From the NCBI GenBank assembly GCA_014799855.1, contig JAAVHG010000058.1, forward strand, positions 1 through 5,119: a stretch of 5,119 nucleotides of DNA, written 5' to 3'. The notes beneath the pieces were generated by a model. The model was not told where the DNA came from and ran no database searches. It saw nothing but the letters and a program-made list of their open reading frames with translations. Position numbers and translations under genes: made by a program. This document shows positions 4,951 through 5,119 of this stretch, one piece after another. Within the stretch, counting starts at the first letter, position 1; each line of letters starts with the position of its first letter. Origin of the DNA: Oscillibacter sp. Lineage in GTDB: Bacteria > Bacillota > Clostridia > Oscillospirales > Oscillospiraceae.

Positions 4951-5119
4951 GAATTAGAATATTGGGATACAGCTTGCTGAGTTTGCGTCTGGTATCCTCT
5001 GGGCAAAATCTCCAACGGATAGTAGAATAAATGGGATTTCTGTCTATCGTCCTTGCGTTGACCCGGCTCTGTATGTCCTCAAAAGAAGATAAGGATTGGG
5101 ACAGGCACTATCCGAACTG
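4951..5119. other. Lower-GC tract at right edge with no convincing gene
   Basis: Composition drops relative to the genes on the left. Stops break all minus-strand frames early. On the plus strand, an ATG at 5031 opens a frame that runs off the window (29 codons, starting MGFLSIVLALTRLC), immediately after an in-frame TAA. The sequence before it, GGATAGTAGAATAA, is a poor ribosome binding site. The same frame is also open upstream, from 4872 to the TAA at 5028, without a good start. It may be a decayed gene or the edge of another feature. Confidence 0.3.

Overview
The window looks like chromosome of a GC-rich anaerobic Firmicute, most likely a gut Oscillospiraceae-type clostridium such as a Flavonifractor, Oscillibacter or Intestinimonas relative. 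This rests on strong G/C-ending codon bias, AGGAGG-type ribosome binding sites, AT-rich promoter DNA between GC-rich genes, and the gene content. The taxonomic assignment is inference; no rRNA or marker gene is present.

Left half, minus strand (1-2206): a two-gene unit transcribed leftward. ridA (enamine/imine deaminase) comes first, followed after a 181-nt gap by a tryptophanase-type PLP beta-eliminating lyase that runs off the left edge with only its last few residues missing. The gap holds two copies of a 52-55 nt hairpin element. Their outer sequences are almost identical, while the inner stems differ in sequence but are both paired. This is the most unusual feature of the window.

Centre (2207-2622): a 416-nt divergent control region. 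It contains a good sigma-70-type promoter for ridA, a perfect-consensus promoter (TTGACA, 17 nt, TATAAT) for the rightward genes, an 8+8 bp inverted repeat at an activator-like position over the ridA -35, and two opposed TGTGATAA copies. A GC-rich leader of about 200 nt precedes the regulator gene.

Right half, plus strand (2623-4868): a YheO/DauR-like PAS plus helix-turn-helix regulator, a YczE/YitT-like membrane protein with a visible internal duplication, and a GNAT acetyltransferase. Beyond 4868 lie a probable terminator, a possible 21-codon basic ORF and about 170 bases of lower-GC DNA with no convincing gene.

Working model: the regulator senses an amino-acid-related ligand and controls the divergent ridA-lyase unit. 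The lyase cleaves an aromatic amino acid (probably tryptophan, to indole, pyruvate and ammonia) through an aminoacrylate intermediate, and RidA deaminates released enamine/imine. The lyase-RidA link is well founded chemically; the regulatory link is inferred from gene order and promoter structure; the roles of the membrane protein and acetyltransferase are unknown.
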